A stretch of 64,000 nucleotides of DNA from Hymenobacter jeongseonensis (GCF_015694725.1 NZ_JADQDQ010000007.1:1-64000), one strand, 5' to 3'; shown: positions 1 to 9,254, counted from the first letter of the stretch. Notes: a model not told the origin generated them from the letters alone. Translations and numbers: made by a program.

Positions 1-75
1 GCATCTCGCGTGCAATAAGTAATTAGTGGTGGCACGCGAGATGCTTCGCGGCGCTCTGCATGACGTTCTTTCGGA
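1..75. repeat. Palindromic intergenic repeat, copy 1 (cut by window edge)
   Basis: This is the right part of an imperfect palindrome of about 100 bp whose left part lies outside the window. It reads GCATCTCGCGTGC, a short loop, then GCACGCGAGATGCTTCGCGG and ends in CTCTGCATGACGTTCTT. It is nearly identical to the right half of the copy at 14949-15047, so both belong to the GCAGAGCGCCGCG subtype. No gene is visible inside it. Confidence 0.85.
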
Positions 76-103
76 CGGTTCTTTTGGGTAGCCATCGAGT
101 CAC

Positions 104-144
104 TTTGACAATCCTACTGGGTCAAAATGGCCCGGTTAGGTCAA
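104..144. promoter_or_regulatory. Inverted repeat with a third half-site before the kinase gene
   Basis: TTTGAC (104-109) and GTCAAA (121-126) form a perfect 6-bp inverted repeat with an 11-bp spacer, and a further GGTCAA half-site follows at 139-144. The cluster lies about 140-180 bp upstream of the histidine kinase start. It could be an operator, but no regulator can be assigned and six-base matches are weak evidence. Confidence 0.3.
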
Positions 145-280
145 CCGTGGTTAGCAAGCTATCGCGCCAATATTTTTTATTCTCCCTAGTTCACAGAACA
201 TTAGCTGTCAACACCAGGCAAGCTGCCGTTTGTGGACACCAATTGGCAAGCGGGGCTGTGTCCCTTGTCAACCACTTGCC

Positions 281-2125
281 ATGAACATCAAAACCAAAAT
301 CACGCTGGGTTTCCTGCTGCTCCTGACGCTGCTGCTGGGCGTGGGCGCTTACAGCCTGGGCGCGGTGCGGCAACTGGACCAGGCGGCGCGCCACATTCTG
401 CAGGCCAATTTCTACTCGGTGCAAATGGGGCAGGAAATGCACGCAGCGCTCAACCTGCTCAGCAAGGCGCAGCAACGGCGGTTTTTGGCCCCAGCCGGCG
501 ACAGCGCCACCGAAGAGATTCACATCGGGTTGGCCCGGTTCGAAACCGCTCTGACGCAGGAAGCGGGTAACATCACCGAACCCGGCGAGCGGGAACTGGT
601 GGCGGGGCTGCAGCAGAATTTTGCCACTTACCGCAATCTGGTGGAAGCAGAGCCGGCCGCCGGCCGCGCCACTTATTTCGCCCGCACGCTCCCGACCCAC
701 CACCAGCTCAGCCAGCAAACGGCCCAAGTGGTGCAGCTGAATGAAAGCGCCCTAACGCGTAAAAACGCCGAATCAGAGAAGCGGGCGGCCGACATTGAGC
801 GCAACACCATTTTGCTACTGGCCTTCAGCAGCTTGTTTGCCCTGTTGTTTGTGTTCAGCGTGCCCGAGGCGGCCGTGAGCGGCCTGCGCAAGCTCTCGTC
901 AAGCATTGACGCGGCCACGCGAAACGAGTTTACGGGCACTATCCCCGAAGAAACTAACGACGAGTTTGGGGTGGTGGCGCGGGCCTTCAACCGCATGCTG
1001 GTGCAGCTGCACGGCGCCCGCAACGCCTCGCTGGCCGAACTGGTGACCGAGCGCAACCGCGCCGCCAGCATCGTGGAGCACCTCGACGAAGGCCTGCTCC
1101 TGCTCGACGCCGACCGCTGCGTGCTGCTGGCCAACCCCACGGCTGCCGCCCTGCTGGGCCAGCCCGCCCCGGCCCTCACCGAGATGGCGGCCGATGAATT
1201 AGCGACGCAATCGGAGCTATTCCACCAGTTGCGAGCCTACCTGGAAACGCCCAAGGCCCAACGCCCCGCCGAGGCCCCGCAGCTGGCCGTGCCCAACGCC
1301 GTTGAACCGGCCGAGCCCGACTACTACCGCCTGGCCACGCGCGACGTGGTTGCCTTCAACCCCGCCCGTGACCAGATGGAATTTCTCGGCACCGTGGTGA
1401 CGCTCCAAAACGTGTCGGAGTTCCGGCGGCTTGACCGGGCTAAGTCCGACTTTCTGGCCACGGTCTCGCACGAGCTGAAAACGCCCCTTTCCAGCATCAA
1501 CTTCAACCTGAAGCTGCTGCAGGACCAGCGCATCGGCCCCGTCAACCACGAGCAGCAGGAGATTTTAGGCAGCATCAAGCAAGAAAACCAGCGCCTGCTG
1601 CGCCTCGTGGGCGAACTGCTGGAAGTGGGCAAGCTCGAATCGGGCGCCATTCCGCTGCAACTCGAAGCAGTGCCCGTGGCGGAGCTAGTGGCCGCCGCGG
1701 CCCAAGCGGTGCAGTTGCAGTTGCGGCCCCAGCAGCTGCAGCTCGACGTGGACTTGCCCGCCGACCTGCCTGCGGTGCGCGCCGACCGCGAAAAAACCAC
1801 CTGGGTGCTGGTAAACCTGCTGGCCAACGCCATTCGCTTTTCGCCCCCCGGTGGGCGCGTGGTGGTGCGGGCCCAGGCGGGAGCCGGCCGCACGGTGGAG
1901 TGCTGCGTGGAAGACCAGGGCCCCGGCATTGCGCTGGACCTGCAGGAGCAGATTTTCCGGCGCTATGCCCAAGGCCCGAGTCCCGGCGGGGAGCCGGCGG
2001 CCGGCGGCACCGGCCTGGGCCTGAGCATTGCCCGCGAATTTCTGGCCGCCCAGCAGGGCCGCCTGTGGGTGGACAGCCAGCCTGGGCAGGGCAGCCGCTT
2101 CTACCTGGCGCTGCCCGTCGCCTAG
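281..2125 (+). CDS. HAMP/PAS sensor histidine kinase
   Basis: Membrane sensor kinase of 614 residues. An N-terminal membrane segment (about residues 8-27) is followed by a periplasmic four-helix-like region, a second membrane segment (about 175-197), a HAMP domain containing DEFGVVARAFNRM, a PAS-like region, a HisKA domain with the phosphoacceptor in SHELKTP (His397), and an HATPase domain with NLLANAIRFS, EDQGPGI and GGTGLGLSIA. The ATG at 281 is preferred over an upstream in-frame TTG at 230 because the product then begins with a normal signal anchor. No response regulator is adjacent. The next gene on the same strand is a Kup potassium transporter 63 bp downstream and a porin follows, so a role in potassium or osmotic sensing is plausible but inferred from context. 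It lacks the KdpD/Usp N-terminal domains. Confidence 0.93.
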   Translation: MNIKTKITLGFLLLLTLLLGVGAYSLGAVRQLDQAARHILQANFYSVQMGQEMHAALNLLSKAQQRRFLAPAGDSATEEIHIGLARFETALTQEAGNITEPGERELVAGLQQNFATYRNLVEAEPAAGRATYFARTLPTHHQLSQQTAQVVQLNESALTRKNAESEKRAADIERNTILLLAFSSLFALLFVFSVPEAAVSGLRKLSSSIDAATRNEFTGTIPEETNDEFGVVARAFNRMLVQLHGARNASLAELVTERNRAASIVEHLDEGLLLLDADRCVLLANPTAAALLGQPAPALTEMAADELATQSELFHQLRAYLETPKAQRPAEAPQLAVPNAVEPAEPDYYRLATRDVVAFNPARDQMEFLGTVVTLQNVSEFRRLDRAKSDFLATVSHELKTPLSSINFNLKLLQDQRIGPVNHEQQEILGSIKQENQRLLRLVGELLEVGKLESGAIPLQLEAVPVAELVAAAAQAVQLQLRPQQLQLDVDLPADLPAVRADREKTTWVLVNLLANAIRFSPPGGRVVVRAQAGAGRTVECCVEDQGPGIALDLQEQIFRRYAQGPSPGGEPAAGGTGLGLSIAREFLAAQQGRLWVDSQPGQGSRFYLALPVA

Positions 2126-2188
2126 CTCCCTTTTCACTTTATTCCTCATTTTTTCTGGCCTGCCGCAAGGTGGGTGCTAGCCACTGCC

Positions 2189-4213
2189 ATGTCAAATTTT
2201 GCCCTTTCCGAAACCAGTATTCACAAGCGAAATATCACCGTGGCGGGCCTTTTGGTCACGCTGGGCATCATTTTCGGGGATATTGGCACCTCGCCGCTGT
2301 ACGTGTTCAAATCCATTCTCGGCGACCGGCCGGTGAGCGAGCTACTGGTGTATGGCGGCGTATCGGCAGTATTCTGGACCCTCACGCTCCAAACCAGTAT
2401 CAAGTACATTTTGCTGACGCTGGAGGCCGACAACCACGGCGAGGGCGGCATTTTTTCGCTGTACTCGCTGGTGCGGCACCGGGGCAAGTGGCTGCTGTGG
2501 CCGGCCATCATCGGGGCGGGCACGCTGCTGGCCGATGGCATTATCACGCCGCCCATTTCGGTGTCTTCGGCCATCGAAGGGTTGAAAATCCTGGACCCTA
2601 GCCTGACCGAAAGCACCATCATCGGCATTGTGCTGGTCATTATTACGTTGCTGTTTGCGTTTCAGCAGTTTGGCACCAAGGTGGTTGGCGCGGCTTTTGG
2701 CCCCATCATGCTGCTGTGGTTCAGCACCATTGGCACGCTGGGCGTGGCGCAGGTGCTGCAGCACCCGGCCATTCTCAAGGCGCTGAACCCGCTGTATGCC
2801 ATCGAGTTGCTTACGACTTATCCGAAAGGATTTTGGCTGCTGGGGGCGGTGTTTTTGTGCACCACCGGCGCCGAGGCGCTGTACTCGGACCTGGGGCACT
2901 GCGGCCGCAAAAACATCCGCGCAGCCTGGCTTTTCGTGAAATTGGCGCTGGTGCTCAACTACCTGGGCCAGGGTGCCTGGGCCATGGAGCGGGCCGGCCA
3001 GGTGCTTACCGACCAAAACCCCTTCTTCCTCATTGCGCCTTCGTGGGCTTTGGTGCCGCTCATCGTGTTGGCCACGGCGGCCACCATCATAGCCTCGCAA
3101 GCCCTGATTTCGGGCTCCTACACGCTGGTCTCCGAGGCGGTGAGCCTGAATTTCTGGCCCAAGGTGCGCATCCTCTTCCCCACCGACCAGCGCGGGCAGA
3201 TTTACGTGCCGAGCATCAACTGGCTGCTGTGGGCGGGCTGCGTGGCGGTGCAACTCTGGTTCCAGACGTCGAGCGCTATGGAGGGCGCCTACGGCTTTTC
3301 CATCACCGTGGCCATGCTGATGACCAGCATCTTGCTCTCGCAATACCTGCGGGGCGTGAAGCACTGGGCGCTGCCGGTAGTGGGCGTTATCATGCTGGTG
3401 TTTCTGACGGTGGAGCTGTCGTTCCTCGTCGCCAACATCACCAAATTGCTCAGCCGACTGGGCATTCTGGTCTTCGAGTGGGCCCTGATTATGGGTATGT
3501 GGGTGGGCTACAAGGGCCGCCAAATCAAGAACCGCTACCTGGAAATGACCGACTGGGCCGGCAACCTGCCCATCCTGCAGGAGTTGAGCCAAGACCCCAC
3601 CGTGAGCAAATACGCCTCGAACCTGGTGTACCTCACGCGCAGCAAAAACGCCCGGCAGATTGAGGCGCGCATCCTCTACTCCATCCTGCGCAAGAAGCCG
3701 AAGCGCGCCGACCGGTACTGGTTCCTGAACATCAGCCTACTCAACGAGCCGTTCGGGATGCGCTACACCCTGGAAACGCTGGTGACCGACGTGGCCTACA
3801 AAATCAATTTCCAGCTGGGCTTCCGCATCCAGCCGCGCATCAACTTGCTGTTTAGAAGGGTGCTGGAGGACATGGCCGCGCAGGGCGAAATCGACATCAC
3901 CTCGCGCTACGCCACGCTGCAAAAACACAAGCTACCCGGCGATTTCCGCTTTGTGGTACTCGACAAAGTGCTGAGTTTCGACAACCAGCTGTCGCTGCGC
4001 GAGCGGATTATTCTGCAGGGATACTTCCTGTTCAACAAACTGGCCATCAGCGACCAGCAGGCCTTTGGCCTCGACACCAGCGATGTGGCCGTGGAACTGG
4101 TGCCGCTGACCATTCAGCCCCACCGCCGGCTCGATTTGCAGCGCGTGCCCTCCGAATCGGACCCCGTACCCACAGCGGCCGTGGCCGCCGAAGAACTGGC
4201 CTATAAAGTATAA
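2189..4213 (+). CDS. kup: Kup/Trk-type potassium uptake permease
   Basis: Low-affinity K+ uptake permease of the inner membrane, K+/H+ symport in characterised Kup proteins. The 674-residue length is typical. The N-terminus carries the family signature GIIFGDIGTSPLYVFKSILG, followed by about 12 hydrophobic segments up to about residue 430 and a cytoplasmic C-terminal domain of about 230 residues. Conserved blocks such as NHGEGGIFSLYSL and TTGAEALYSDLGHCG are present. The ATG at 2189 starts MSNFALSE; an in-frame GTG at 2174 would only add five residues. It follows the kinase gene by 63 bp and precedes the porin gene by 84 bp, all on the plus strand, which suggests one potassium-related transcription unit. 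Confidence 0.97.
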   Translation: MSNFALSETSIHKRNITVAGLLVTLGIIFGDIGTSPLYVFKSILGDRPVSELLVYGGVSAVFWTLTLQTSIKYILLTLEADNHGEGGIFSLYSLVRHRGKWLLWPAIIGAGTLLADGIITPPISVSSAIEGLKILDPSLTESTIIGIVLVIITLLFAFQQFGTKVVGAAFGPIMLLWFSTIGTLGVAQVLQHPAILKALNPLYAIELLTTYPKGFWLLGAVFLCTTGAEALYSDLGHCGRKNIRAAWLFVKLALVLNYLGQGAWAMERAGQVLTDQNPFFLIAPSWALVPLIVLATAATIIASQALISGSYTLVSEAVSLNFWPKVRILFPTDQRGQIYVPSINWLLWAGCVAVQLWFQTSSAMEGAYGFSITVAMLMTSILLSQYLRGVKHWALPVVGVIMLVFLTVELSFLVANITKLLSRLGILVFEWALIMGMWVGYKGRQIKNRYLEMTDWAGNLPILQELSQDPTVSKYASNLVYLTRSKNARQIEARILYSILRKKPKRADRYWFLNISLLNEPFGMRYTLETLVTDVAYKINFQLGFRIQPRINLLFRRVLEDMAAQGEIDITSRYATLQKHKLPGDFRFVVLDKVLSFDNQLSLRERIILQGYFLFNKLAISDQQAFGLDTSDVAVELVPLTIQPHRRLDLQRVPSESDPVPTAAVAAEELAYKV

Positions 4214-4297
4214 TCCCGGCGGTAAGCCAACCCGATTCTGCTGCTAACCGACACCTTTGTAACCGCGTGGGGTAGTCCGCACGCTTGCCTGCTTTCT

Positions 4298-5416
4298 ATG
4301 AAAAGTTTCTTTTTTCTGCTGCTTGGGGCAGCAATTTTTTCTGCGCACGCCCAAACGCCCGCTCCAGCCCCAACGGCCGTGTCAGACTCGGTTGCGGCGG
4401 CCCCAGCCGGTCCCCTCACCTTCTACGGCGCCTTGGATGCCTATTACGGCTATGATTTTGGCAACGACGTTTCCAATTTGCGGCCTTCGTTTCTGTATTC
4501 CCACAACCGGCAAGACGAGTTTAGCGTGAACCAGGGCGTGCTAGGCGTGCGCTACAACAACGACCAGGTGCGCGGCGCACTGGCCCTGCAGGCCGGTTCC
4601 TACGTCGAGGCCAACTACGCGGCCGAAGGCTCCACCTTCCGGCACCTCTATGAGGCCTATGCGGGGTTTCGCCCCTTTAAACAAACCTGGCTTGACGTGG
4701 GCATCTTCACCTCCCACATCGGCTTTGAGTCCGCCATCAGCAAGGAAAACTGGACGCTGGCGCGCTCCATCATGGCCGAAAACTCGCCCTACTACGAAAC
4801 CGGCGCCCGCTTCACCTATGAGCTGGACCCCAAGCTCACGCTCACGGCCTTTGTGCTAAACGGCTGGCAAAACATCCGTGAAACCAACCAGAAAAAAGCC
4901 CTGGGCACCCAAATTCAGTGGAAACCCAGCCCCAAGCTGCTCCTCAACAGCAGCACCTTCGTCGGCGATGAGCAGCCCGCCGATGCGCTCCGGCGCCGCC
5001 GTTATTTCCACAACTTTTACCTCACCTACGCCCTCACCGACCACCTGAGCGTGGCGGGCGTGTTCGACGTGGGCAAGCAGGAAACCGAGACGTCGGGCCG
5101 ATACGATACCTGGCACACGGCCGCCGCCTTTGTGCGCTACCAATTGGCCAACAAGTGGGTAGCCGCCGCCCGCGCCGAGTACTACTTTGCCGAACGCGGC
5201 GTATTGGTCACCGGAAATATTTCGCCCCTTGCCGGCGCGCCTGATTTCCTGGCCGGTGGCGGCTCGCTCAATCTCGACTACGCGCCGACTACCAACGTGA
5301 CGTTAAGGGTCGAGGGCCGTTATTTGAAAGGGAAAGCGCCTGTGTTTCAGCGCGCCGACAATCCGTCCGCCAACAGCTACGGCAACCTGACGTCGAGCCT
5401 GGCTTTCTCGTTTTAG
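4298..5416 (+). CDS. Outer-membrane porin-like beta-barrel protein
   Basis: 372-residue exported protein. A signal peptide (MKSFFFLLLGAAIFSAHAQ) is followed by a Pro/Ala-rich linker and then alternating amphipathic strands ending in an aromatic residue (LAFSF), the usual terminus of an outer-membrane barrel. Motifs such as FYGALDAYYGYDFGND and RHLYEAYAGFRP match porins that accompany Kdp or Kup loci in Bacteroidota (family knowledge). It probably lets small ions or solutes cross the outer membrane. It lies directly after kup on the same strand. Substrate specificity cannot be read from the sequence. Confidence 0.88.
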   Translation: MKSFFFLLLGAAIFSAHAQTPAPAPTAVSDSVAAAPAGPLTFYGALDAYYGYDFGNDVSNLRPSFLYSHNRQDEFSVNQGVLGVRYNNDQVRGALALQAGSYVEANYAAEGSTFRHLYEAYAGFRPFKQTWLDVGIFTSHIGFESAISKENWTLARSIMAENSPYYETGARFTYELDPKLTLTAFVLNGWQNIRETNQKKALGTQIQWKPSPKLLLNSSTFVGDEQPADALRRRRYFHNFYLTYALTDHLSVAGVFDVGKQETETSGRYDTWHTAAAFVRYQLANKWVAAARAEYYFAERGVLVTGNISPLAGAPDFLAGGGSLNLDYAPTTNVTLRVEGRYLKGKAPVFQRADNPSANSYGNLTSSLAFSF

Positions 5417-5518
5417 GCCGCTCATCGAACAATGTTAACATTCTACGTATTAATATTGTAGCCCCATCGAGGCCTAAGTATTTATCCGGACTCGCGTTGT
5501 TATGTGTTGTTTGCCGTT

Positions 5519-5959
5519 ATGCGTCTTATTGCTTTCCGACCCGAATACCAGCTTACCGTTGAACAAGAGAAGAACCGCTTATTCTACCAGAATTTTGGGC
5601 AGATGCAGCAGGCCACGGCCCTTCCCGACTACCTAGCCGATTGGACCGCCGCGCTGGCCGAAGTGCGCCCGGGGTTCAGCATTCTCAGCGACATGCAGGT
5701 CGTTAATCAATCAAACCAGGACTTGCTGGCCGATTTTCAGGCCGTGGAGCAGCTCATCGTGGAGCGCGGCGTCAACGTCGTGGCCGAAGTACACGTGCCC
5801 GGCCTGCCCACCCGCCGCTGCAGCGACGAAGTAACCACGGCCCAGGCCATGCCCGTGCGCCAGTTCCTGACCATGTGGGAAGCCGCGCAGTTCCTGGACG
5901 AAGTCGCCACTGAACCGGCACTTGCTGTGTCGCACGCCGCAAATTCGGTAGCTGAATAG
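5519..5959 (+). CDS. Small conserved cytoplasmic protein, possibly STAS/SpoIIAA-like
   Basis: 146 residues with no signal peptide or membrane segment. The start at 5519 (MRLIAFRPEYQ) is chosen over the GTG at 5504. The pattern of short strands alternating with amphipathic helices (FSILSDMQVVNQSNQDLLADF) recalls the STAS/SpoIIAA-like fold, but this is only a resemblance. A CGTATTAATA sequence at 5446-5455, about 65 bp upstream, matches 10 of 12 bases of the palindromes between the two LuxR-type regulators at 10 kb, so shared regulation is conceivable. Function unknown. Confidence 0.72.
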   Translation: MRLIAFRPEYQLTVEQEKNRLFYQNFGQMQQATALPDYLADWTAALAEVRPGFSILSDMQVVNQSNQDLLADFQAVEQLIVERGVNVVAEVHVPGLPTRRCSDEVTTAQAMPVRQFLTMWEAAQFLDEVATEPALAVSHAANSVAE

Positions 5960-6108
5960 CAGTTAACAGCCAACGATTTGGGCGCGTCGGTTGTTATGAC
6001 CCGGGTCGTCGTTGGCGGCCCCGGCTGCGGACCGTACCTTTGCCAAACGGCTTGCTACGGCGTTCGGCCGCTTTTCACTCGGCGCCTCGTCAGGCACTAA
6101 TTGCTATT

Positions 6109-7125
6109 ATGCCCAATACCATTTCAACCGATATTTGCATCATTGGGGCCGGACCGGTCGGCCTGTTTGCGGTTTTTGAAGCCGGTTTGCTCAAGCTGCG
6201 TTGCCACGTGGTCGATGCCCTGCCCCAGCCCGGTGGCCAGCTCTCCGAAATTTATCCCAAGAAGCCGATTTACGACATTCCGGGTTTCCCCGAAATCCTG
6301 GCCGGCGACTTGGTCGACAATCTGATGAAGCAGATTGCGCCCTTCCATCCCACCTTCACGCTGGGCGAGCGGGTGGAGCGGTTTGCCAAGCTCGACGACG
6401 GCTCGTTCCAGCTCTACACCACCGACGGCACCGAAATCCACTGCAAGGCCGTGGCCATTGCCGGCGGTCTGGGCTCGTTTGAGCCGCGCAAGCCCGCCGT
6501 TGAAAACCTGGAGCAGTTTGAAGGCGGCAAAGGCGTGCACTACATGGTGCGCGACCCCGAGCACTTCCGCGACCAGAAAATCGTCATCGCCGGCGGCGGC
6601 GACTCCGCCCTGGACTGGACCAACTTCCTGGCCAACGTGGCCGCCGACGTGACCTTGGTGCACCGCGGCACCACCTTCCGCGGCGCCGCCGACTCGGCCG
6701 AGAAAGTACAAAAGCTGCACGAAGCCGGCAAAATCAAGCTCGTGCTGAGTTCCAACGTGACGCACCTGCACGGCAACGGCAAGCTGGCCCAGGTTACCAT
6801 CACCGCCAACGACGGCACCGCCGACACCGTGCCGCTCGACCACTTCATTCCGTTGTTCGGCCTCACGCCCAAGCTCGGCCCCATCGGCGAGTGGGGTTTG
6901 GAAATCGAAAACGACGCTGTAAAAGTCAATACGCTTGACTACAGCACTTCGCTGCCCGGCGTGTTCGCCATCGGCGACATCAACACCTATCCCGGCAAGC
7001 TGAAGCTAATCCTTTGTGGCTTCCACGAGGCCGCGCTCATGTGCCAGGGCGCGTTCAAATACATTTACCCCGACAAGAAGTACACGCTCAAGTACACGAC
7101 CGTGAACGGGGCACCCAGCCTGTAG
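6109..7125 (+). CDS. Thioredoxin-reductase-like ferredoxin--NADP+ reductase
   Basis: Flavoprotein of 338 residues that transfers electrons between NADPH and ferredoxin. The N-terminal FAD Rossmann motif is IIGAGPVGLFA and the NADPH-binding motif is VIAGGGDSALDW. A thioredoxin reductase would have a CxxC pair near the second motif; here it is SALDWTNF with no cysteines, which places it in the TrxR-like FNR group. FAIGDINTYPGKLKLIL near the C-terminus is the typical FAD-contacting block. The ATG at 6109 (MPNTISTDICII) starts just before the first strand. A 2Fe-2S ferredoxin gene follows after a palindromic repeat, its likely redox partner. Confidence 0.93.
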   Translation: MPNTISTDICIIGAGPVGLFAVFEAGLLKLRCHVVDALPQPGGQLSEIYPKKPIYDIPGFPEILAGDLVDNLMKQIAPFHPTFTLGERVERFAKLDDGSFQLYTTDGTEIHCKAVAIAGGLGSFEPRKPAVENLEQFEGGKGVHYMVRDPEHFRDQKIVIAGGGDSALDWTNFLANVAADVTLVHRGTTFRGAADSAEKVQKLHEAGKIKLVLSSNVTHLHGNGKLAQVTITANDGTADTVPLDHFIPLFGLTPKLGPIGEWGLEIENDAVKVNTLDYSTSLPGVFAIGDINTYPGKLKLILCGFHEAALMCQGAFKYIYPDKKYTLKYTTVNGAPSL

Positions 7126-7134
7126 CAACAGCGC

Positions 7135-7235
7135 AGAACGTCATGCTGAGCGAAGCCGAAGCGTCTCTACCGCAGCACTAATCACAGTTAGTTGCGCAGT
7201 AGAGCTGCTTCGGCTTCGCTCAGCATGACGTTCTT
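7135..7235. repeat. Palindromic intergenic repeat, copy 2
   Basis: Nearly symmetrical repeat. AGAACGTCATGCTGAGCGAA on the left is mirrored by TTCGCTCAGCATGACGTTCT on the right, with a GCAG/GCGCAGTAGAG core and a loop in the middle. It lies between the ferredoxin reductase and ferredoxin genes, so it would form a long hairpin in a shared transcript. GCTGAGC subtype. Confidence 0.92.
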
Positions 7236-7259
7236 TTGTTCTACGAATTCACCGAACCT

Positions 7260-7586
7260 ATGGAAGAAGATATCCGCATCTACGTCGAAGAAGCCCCCGG
7301 CCAACGCACCGAACTCATCGGCCCCACCGACATGGGCCTGAGCTTGATGGAACTGCTCAAAGCCAGCGGCTACGACATTATGGCCACCTGCGGGGGCATG
7401 GCGCTGTGCGCCACCTGCCACGTGGAAGTGCTGGCGGGCCCCGCCCTGCCCGAGCCCGGCGACGACGAACTCGACATGCTCGAAACCCTGCCCGTGGTGC
7501 ACGAAGGCAGCCGCCTGAGCTGCCAGATTCGCCTCACGCCCCGCACCGACGGGTTGGTGGTGCGCCTGGCCGCTACCGGCGCTTAG
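7260..7586 (+). CDS. 2Fe-2S ferredoxin (adrenodoxin type)
   Basis: 108-residue electron carrier. Cys44, Cys50, Cys53 (CGGMALCATC) and Cys88 (RLSCQI) give the C-x5-C-x2-C...C ligand pattern of bacterial adrenodoxin-type ferredoxins. The ATG at 7260 (MEEDIRIYVE) is chosen because codons further upstream overlap the repeat. It lies 134 bp after the reductase gene, with the palindromic repeat between them. A strong terminator follows 14 bp after the stop, closing the unit. The final electron acceptor is unknown. Confidence 0.93.
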   Translation: MEEDIRIYVEEAPGQRTELIGPTDMGLSLMELLKASGYDIMATCGGMALCATCHVEVLAGPALPEPGDDELDMLETLPVVHEGSRLSCQIRLTPRTDGLVVRLAATGA

Positions 7587-7600
7587 CAGTTCCGGCCTCC

Positions 7601-7652
7601 AGATGACAAAACAGCCCCCGCCTGCTAGCAGACGGGGGCTGTTTTGTCATCT
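7601..7652. terminator. Bidirectional intrinsic terminator
   Basis: A long inverted repeat, AGATGACAAAACAGCCCCCG paired with CGGGGGCTGTTTTGTCATCT, has A/T tracts on both sides. It sits between the convergent ferredoxin gene (plus) and the SnoaL-like gene (minus), so it can end both transcripts. Confidence 0.9.
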
Positions 7653-7664
7653 GGCGGGCCCAGC

Positions 7665-8597
7665 TTAGTTAGAAGGCTTGGCGGATACCTGGCCGGAAGC
7701 CGGGACCTTATCGGGAACCGGGGAGGTGGCAGTGTCTGCTGCGCTGGGGGCGAAGTTGAATATTTCCAGCACAATGCGCCAGCCATCCACGGCTTCGCGC
7801 CGCCAGATGCGCAGGTAGCTGCCGCTTTCCTGTGGGTGCTTCAGGCCCGCCGGGCGGCTGACGGTGCCCACTACATAGCCCAGGTCCCCAGACGCCGCCA
7901 GGTACCCCGTGCCCACGATGAAGCTGTAGTTCCCGTCCAGGTTTTTCATGTTCGCGGCGGCGGCGGCGCCTTGCATCATCGACAGGCCCGGCCGATAAAG
8001 ACGAGCCTCCGTGCTGAGGTATTGCTGGTAAGTAGCGCCCGGCTTCAGCTGCTGGGCAAGGGCAAACTTTTTGTCGATGTCGATTACGATGTTAGGCGGG
8101 GCGGTGCTGGGAGTGGCGGCCGCGGCCAAAAGGCGCGGCTGCGGCACAGTGGCCGCCTTGGCCGGGGCCGCGCCAATGCGTTCGATGCCCATATCGACCA
8201 CGAATTTCATTTTGCCGTCGGCCTGCTTACGCCACACGGTCACGTACTCGCCGGTGGCCTGGGGCTGGTCGTTGAGGGAAGAAGTCCAGGGCCCGGTTGT
8301 GTAGCCCATTTCGCCCGACTGCGCAGCATCGGCCAGCACGGGGTACCAAGCCAGCTGCGTACCGGGCTGGGCCGGGCGGGACTTCCACAGGTCCTGGGCT
8401 TTCACCCAGTTGCCCTTCTCAGTTATCAGGGCCGTGGGCGCGCTGTGGGCCAGAAACGCGGCTTTGGTACCGTCTTGGGCGGCCTGCGCGGCGAAAGCCG
8501 TTTCTGCGGCCACCACAGCATCCCGAGGTATTTGGGCGAAGGCGGCGAAAGGAACCGAAAGGGCCAACATTGCCCCGATAGCTAAAGAATTCTTCAT
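7665..8597 (-). CDS. Exported tandem SnoaL/DUF4440-like protein
   Basis: 310 residues with a signal peptide (MKNSLAIGAMLALSVPFAAFAQ). Two NTF2/SnoaL-like segments are visible. The first, about residues 23-140, includes GEYVTVWRKQADGKMKFVVD. The second, about 165-290, includes GSYLRIWRREAVDGWRIVLE. The shared (Y/L)RxWR(K/R)...W/K(F/I)V pattern marks the terminal strands of DUF4440 domains. An Ala/Pro-rich linker separates them and the tail is low-complexity. These domains fit ligand-binding or small hydrolytic roles, but no catalytic set is evident. Periplasmic or outer-membrane location is inferred. Confidence 0.85.
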   Translation of the reverse strand: MKNSLAIGAMLALSVPFAAFAQIPRDAVVAAETAFAAQAAQDGTKAAFLAHSAPTALITEKGNWVKAQDLWKSRPAQPGTQLAWYPVLADAAQSGEMGYTTGPWTSSLNDQPQATGEYVTVWRKQADGKMKFVVDMGIERIGAAPAKAATVPQPRLLAAAATPSTAPPNIVIDIDKKFALAQQLKPGATYQQYLSTEARLYRPGLSMMQGAAAAANMKNLDGNYSFIVGTGYLAASGDLGYVVGTVSRPAGLKHPQESGSYLRIWRREAVDGWRIVLEIFNFAPSAADTATSPVPDKVPASGQVSAKPSN

Positions 8598-8756
8598 AAG
8601 ATACTACTATAATAGATTGCAAAGGCTAATATACACTTTCCGTGATAATTATAATTACAGTGCAATTTTCATTCGCCATTCCGTGCCGTTCTTGCGGGCT
8701 GATTGCTTCGAGCCGTTCGATTAGCCCCTCCCCCGTTTCTGTTCCTTCTTGTTTTT

Positions 8757-9254
8757 ATGAAATTAGCCGACCTCATTGCCCGCGCCCGCCGCATTCGTTT
8801 AGTACTCACCGACTGCGACGGCGTGCTCACCGACGGCGGGGTGTACTACTCCGAACGGGGCGAGGAAATGAAGCGCTTCAGCATCCGCGATGGCATGGGG
8901 GTGGTGCGCCTGCGCGAGTTCGGCATCGCCACGGGCATTATGACGGGCGAGCTGTCGCCTTCGGTGCGCACCCGCGCCGCCAAGCTCCAGATTGAGGAAC
9001 TCCATCTGGGTGTGAAAGACAAGCCGGCCTGCCTGCACAGCATTTTGGCCCGCACCGGGCTCCGGGCCGACGAAGTGGCGTTCATCGGCGACGACACCAA
9101 CGACCTCGACATTCTGAGCATGGTTGGCTTGGCGGCCTGCCCGGGCGATGCCACTTCCTTTGCCCGCGCCGTGGCCGACTTCCATTGCCAAGTGCCCGGC
9201 GGCCACGGTTGCTTCCGCGAGCTGGCCGAATTCATCATTGCCGCGCAGCAATAA
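8757..9254 (+). CDS. KdsC-like HAD phosphatase
   Basis: 165 residues, the size of 3-deoxy-D-manno-octulosonate 8-phosphate phosphatase (KdsC). Motif I is DCDGVLTDG with the nucleophile Asp and general acid Asp, motif II is TGE, a conserved lysine lies in HLGVKDKP, and motif IV is GDDTNDLDIL, all matching the KdsC subgroup. The gene would act in KDO synthesis for lipopolysaccharide, or on a related nonulosonate. No other KDO or LPS gene is nearby, so the exact substrate is inferred from the family. The ATG at 8757 (MKLADLIARARRI) fits family N-termini better than codons further upstream. Confidence 0.9.
   Translation: MKLADLIARARRIRLVLTDCDGVLTDGGVYYSERGEEMKRFSIRDGMGVVRLREFGIATGIMTGELSPSVRTRAAKLQIEELHLGVKDKPACLHSILARTGLRADEVAFIGDDTNDLDILSMVGLAACPGDATSFARAVADFHCQVPGGHGCFRELAEFIIAAQQ

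Noticed and set aside
2342..3592. 416-codon minus-strand frame in kup
   Set aside because: It is the complement of a clear transporter gene; the composition is dominated by His, Gln and Arg as expected for a shadow.
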